Source: Gammaproteobacteria bacterium (GTDB taxonomy: Bacteria > Pseudomonadota > Gammaproteobacteria > Arenicellales > Poriferihabitantaceae). Taken from it: a stretch of 64,000 nt of DNA. Shown here one piece after another: positions 61,539 through 64,000 of this stretch. The notes below the pieces were generated by a model, which searched no databases, was not told the DNA's origin, and worked only from the letters and a program-made list of their open reading frames with translations. Within the stretch, counting starts at the first letter, position 1. The number at the start of each line of letters is the position of its first letter. A program made the translations under genes and the position numbers. The stretch is from the NCBI GenBank assembly GCA_030432755.1, contig JAUILZ010000017.1, positions 16,693 to 80,692 on the forward strand, read 5' to 3'.

Positions 61539-62216
61539 ATGAGCGAATTCGGCGCGCTGGAGGTTCGCCTGGATTACTGCTTCCGAGACCGCGAACTACT
61601 CGCGCAGGCACTGACGCATCGCAGCCATCATCACCACCACAACGAGCGCCTGGAATTCCTCGGCGACGGCGTTCTCGGGTTTATCATCGCCGACTCGCTT
61701 TATCACCAGTTTCCCCGCAGCGCCGAGGGCGACCTGACGCGCATGCGCGCGCGCCTGGTGCGGCGCGACACCCTTGCGGCTCTCGCGCGGGACCTGTCCC
61801 TCGGGAAATTTCTCCGTCTTGGGGAGGGCGAACAGAAAAGCGGCGGATTCGACCGCGATTCGATCCTCGCGGACGCCCTGGAAGCGGTATTCGGCGCGGT
61901 ATTCCTGGACGGCGGATTTCGGAACGCGAAGACGGTGATTCTCAAGTTGTTCGCGCAGCGCCTGGCCACCATCACGACGCAGAACATCAAGGACAACAAG
62001 ACGCGCCTGCAGGAGTTGTTGCAGAAGCAGGAGAAGTCGCTGCCGGTCTACGAGGTGGTCGACCAGAGCGGCCAGGCCCATGCGCTCCAGTTCCGCGTGC
62101 GCTGTGACATCGAGCACACGGAAAGCCCGTTCTTCGCCACCGGCAGCAGCCGCCGCGCGGCGGAACAGAAGGCCGCGGGAATCGCAATCAACGCGCTCGA
62201 ATCCAGTGAGTTCTGA
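61539..62216 (+). CDS. rnc: Ribonuclease III
   Basis: Cuts double-stranded RNA in rRNA processing and mRNA control. The 225-residue protein has the catalytic motif ERLEFLGDGVLG with the acidic residues, DALEAVFGAVFLDGG, and a C-terminal double-stranded-RNA-binding domain (TRLQELLQKQ to AAEQKAAGIAIN). A run of five His lies just before the catalytic motif. Its end overlaps era by 11 bases. Confidence 0.97.
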   Translation: MSEFGALEVRLDYCFRDRELLAQALTHRSHHHHHNERLEFLGDGVLGFIIADSLYHQFPRSAEGDLTRMRARLVRRDTLAALARDLSLGKFLRLGEGEQKSGGFDRDSILADALEAVFGAVFLDGGFRNAKTVILKLFAQRLATITTQNIKDNKTRLQELLQKQEKSLPVYEVVDQSGQAHALQFRVRCDIEHTESPFFATGSSRRAAEQKAAGIAINALESSEF

Positions 62217-63132
62217 GGAAACCGCGCAGGGCGACGTTTCGTCCCACCGGTTCGGTTTCGTTACCGTCGCCGGCCCGCCCAATGCCGGCAAGTCCACTCT
62301 CGTCAATCGACTGACCGGGCACAAGGTATCCATCGTCTCGCGCCGTCCCCAGACCACGCGTCACCGGATCATGGGCATCCGCACGCTGCCCGATGCGCAG
62401 CTCGTGTTCGTCGACACACCGGGGCTGCATTTCAACCAGCGCCGCAATCTCAACCGCCAGATCAACCGCACCGCCACCGCGAGCCTCGCCGGCGTCGACC
62501 TGGTCCTTTTCATGATCGACCACCGTGGCTGGAATCCCGCGCTGGTGCGCACCCTGCGCCTGGTCGCCGACGCCGGATCGCCGGTGATCCTGGTGATCAA
62601 CAAGGTGGACACGCTGAAGGACAAGCCAAAACTGCTGCCTTTGATCGCGGAGAGCCGGGAGTTGCATCCATTCCTCGAGATCGTGCCGTTGTCGGCGCTG
62701 CGCGATGACCTCGATGACTCCCTGTTGCCGCTGCTGATCAGCCACCTGCCGGAGGGGCCACCCGGGTTCCCCGCGGAACAGGTGAGCGACCGCGGTCCGG
62801 GCTTCCAGGCGGCTGAGCTGGTGCGCGAGCAGACCTTCGCTTTACTGGGCGAGGAGTTGCCTTATGACTGCGCGGTGGAGGTCACGAGCTTCGACCGCGA
62901 TGATCCTGATCGCTGGGAACTCGACATGGTGATCTGGGTCGAGCGCGAGGGGCAGAAACGCATCATCATCGGCAAGGGTGGCGAGGTGCTGAAGAACATC
63001 GGCAAGCGCGCGCGCCTCGCCATGGAGCGCCAGTTCGGCGTCCGGGTGCGGCTCAACCTGTGGGTCAAGCAGCGCCAGGGCTGGGGCGACGACCTCGGCA
63101 TGCTCCGGTCCCTGGGCTACACAGACGAGTAA
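62206..63132 (+). CDS. era: GTPase Era
   Basis: Essential GTPase that binds 16S rRNA 3' end during small-subunit maturation. The GTG start lies inside rnc and gives 308 residues. The G domain has AGPPNAGKSTLVN, the DTPGL motif and NKVDTL; the C-terminal KH domain has GKGGEVLKNIGKRAR. Coupling to rnc makes sense, since both process 16S rRNA. The usual G1 AGRPNVGKST is altered to PPNAGKST, within family tolerance. Confidence 0.96.
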   Translation: MSSEETAQGDVSSHRFGFVTVAGPPNAGKSTLVNRLTGHKVSIVSRRPQTTRHRIMGIRTLPDAQLVFVDTPGLHFNQRRNLNRQINRTATASLAGVDLVLFMIDHRGWNPALVRTLRLVADAGSPVILVINKVDTLKDKPKLLPLIAESRELHPFLEIVPLSALRDDLDDSLLPLLISHLPEGPPGFPAEQVSDRGPGFQAAELVREQTFALLGEELPYDCAVEVTSFDRDDPDRWELDMVIWVEREGQKRIIIGKGGEVLKNIGKRARLAMERQFGVRVRLNLWVKQRQGWGDDLGMLRSLGYTDE

Positions 63133-63135
63133 ACG

Positions 63136-63852
63136 TTGAAGATCTACCGGCAGCCGGCCTACGTGTTGCATGCCCGGTCCTATTCGGAGTCCAGCCTGCT
63201 GGTGGACGTGTTCTCGCGCGACCACGGCCGCTGCATGCTCATCGCCAAGGGCGCGCGCCGGCAGAAGCGCGGGCAGCGGGGCGTCCTGCTGCCGTTCAAG
63301 CCGCTGCTGGTGGGCTGGTCCGGCAAGGGCCAGTTGCCGATCCTGATCCAGGTGGAATCCACCGGCTATCTCACGGACATCCACGGCCAGGCTTTGCATT
63401 CGGCGCTCTATGCCAATGAACTGCTGCTCCGCCTGCTGCATCGCTTCGATCCCCACGAGGCGCTGTTCGATGCCTATGATGTGGCCATTCGGCGGCTGGC
63501 GGCGGGCGCCGATCCCGGTGCGACCCTGCGGGTGTTTGAAAAACACCTGCTGCGCGAGATCGGCTTCGGCCTCATACTGGACCACGATGTCCTCACCGGC
63601 GAGGCCATCGACCCCGCCGGTGACTATGCCTATACCCCGGAGTCGGGCCCCGTGATTCTGGAGGACGACGGCCAACCCGGGGTGCGGATCACCGGCCTCA
63701 CCCTGCGTGAGCTGGAGCAGGGAGAATTCTCCAGCGAGCGTTCGCGGATGGAGGCGAGGCGTCTCATCCGCAACCTGCTGCGCCAGCAACTGGGTGGACG
63801 GGAACTGCGCAGCCGGCGGGTACTGCGGCAATTGATGCGATACCGCGGCTAG
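63136..63852 (+). CDS. recO: DNA repair protein RecO
   Basis: Loads RecA onto SSB-coated DNA in the RecFOR pathway. TTG 63136, three bases after the era stop, gives 238 residues. N-terminal OB fold (AYVLHARSYSESSLLVDVFS, then GARRQKRGQ) and a C-terminal helical domain (ANELLLRLLHRFDPHEALFD). No CxxC zinc motif is seen. pdxJ, which usually follows recO, is not visible in the remaining bases. Confidence 0.93.
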   Translation: MKIYRQPAYVLHARSYSESSLLVDVFSRDHGRCMLIAKGARRQKRGQRGVLLPFKPLLVGWSGKGQLPILIQVESTGYLTDIHGQALHSALYANELLLRLLHRFDPHEALFDAYDVAIRRLAAGADPGATLRVFEKHLLREIGFGLILDHDVLTGEAIDPAGDYAYTPESGPVILEDDGQPGVRITGLTLRELEQGEFSSERSRMEARRLIRNLLRQQLGGRELRSRRVLRQLMRYRG

Positions 63853-64000
63853 ACTGGTACGCGTATTGCATCTGGATCCCAGCCTTCGCTCACTACTGTC
63901 CGGAACGTTTTCACATCGGTATTTCGACCTGCCTGTCGAGGGCCTGACGATAGCGTAGCTCTCGTCGTTTTCGATGCTCGTATGGGCAGTCTGCACGGTG
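63853..64000. other. Last 148 bases, no gene recognised
   Basis: No start with a recognisable product follows recO, and no clear terminator is seen before the window ends. Confidence 0.4.

Noticed and set aside
61625..61645. Five consecutive His codons in rnc, as if an engineered tag
   Set aside because: The run lies inside the conserved RNase III N-terminal region just before the catalytic motif, in natural context, and is a native variant.

Overview
The window looks like a GC-rich chromosomal segment of a gammaproteobacterium outside the enteric group. Several gene blocks keep the order known from Pseudomonas and related gammaproteobacteria: pyrG-kdsA-eno-ftsB; sdhCDAB-sdhE-ygfX; aroQ-accB-accC-prmA-DUF3426-dusB-fis-purH-purD; fdxA beside mutS; lepA-lepB-DUF4845-rnc-era-recO. 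KDO synthesis and transfer (kdsA, waaA) show a Gram-negative outer membrane. SDH, class I fumarase, aerobic coproporphyrinogen oxidase and a lactate-oxidase-like flavoprotein indicate a respiring, oxygen-tolerant cell. I see no rRNA, tRNA, CRISPR array, insertion sequence, prophage or integrase.

Layout. 0-5.5 kb: CTP synthase, KDO-8-P synthase, enolase and FtsB, facing ygfZ. 5.5-10.7 kb: a succinate dehydrogenase block, with an SDHAF4-like assembly factor before sdhCDAB and the flavinylation factor SdhE plus YgfX after it, then an Lrp/AsnC regulator. 10.7-23.0 kb: an unassigned two-domain protein, then a long tightly packed run for dehydroquinase, acetyl-CoA carboxylase subunits, PrmA, a DUF3426 protein, DusB, Fis, PurH, an unassigned zinc-ribbon membrane protein, PurD and TsaC. 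23.0-26.3 kb: HemF, WaaA and a lipoprotein. 26.3-34 kb: PepN, a VOC protein, 7Fe ferredoxin, the coupled pair suhB-mutS, and TrmJ. 34-43 kb: class I fumarase with a DUF349 protein, an MltD-like transglycosylase, a sulfurtransferase, TruD and PyrF. 43-54.5 kb is the least conserved part: an FMN hydroxy-acid oxidase, an AEC transporter, peroxiredoxin, HtpX, a cyclic-nucleotide-domain membrane protein coupled to an enolase-superfamily protein and a 65-residue HTH-like protein, a GNAT, a small ABM-like protein, an SDR, a Gfo/Idh oxidoreductase coupled to AlaX, and a Na/Pi cotransporter. 54.7-63.9 kb: MobA, PEP carboxylase and the lepA-to-recO block.

Genes are densely packed and often share 4-base start/stop overlaps. 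GTG and TTG starts are frequent. Many promoters appear to use TACAAT or TAAAAT -10 boxes.

Most of the window is ordinary core metabolism, translation and repair. The best leads for something undescribed are: the three-gene run at 46.9-49.0 kb, in which a membrane cNMP-domain protein lacks the usual phosphate-binding Arg and an enolase-superfamily protein lacks the usual first metal-binding Asp; the unassigned gene inside purH-purD; the cysteine-paired LysM domains of the MltD-like protein; and the coupling of pyrF to a hydroxy-acid oxidase. Everything here was read by eye; no homology search was run.
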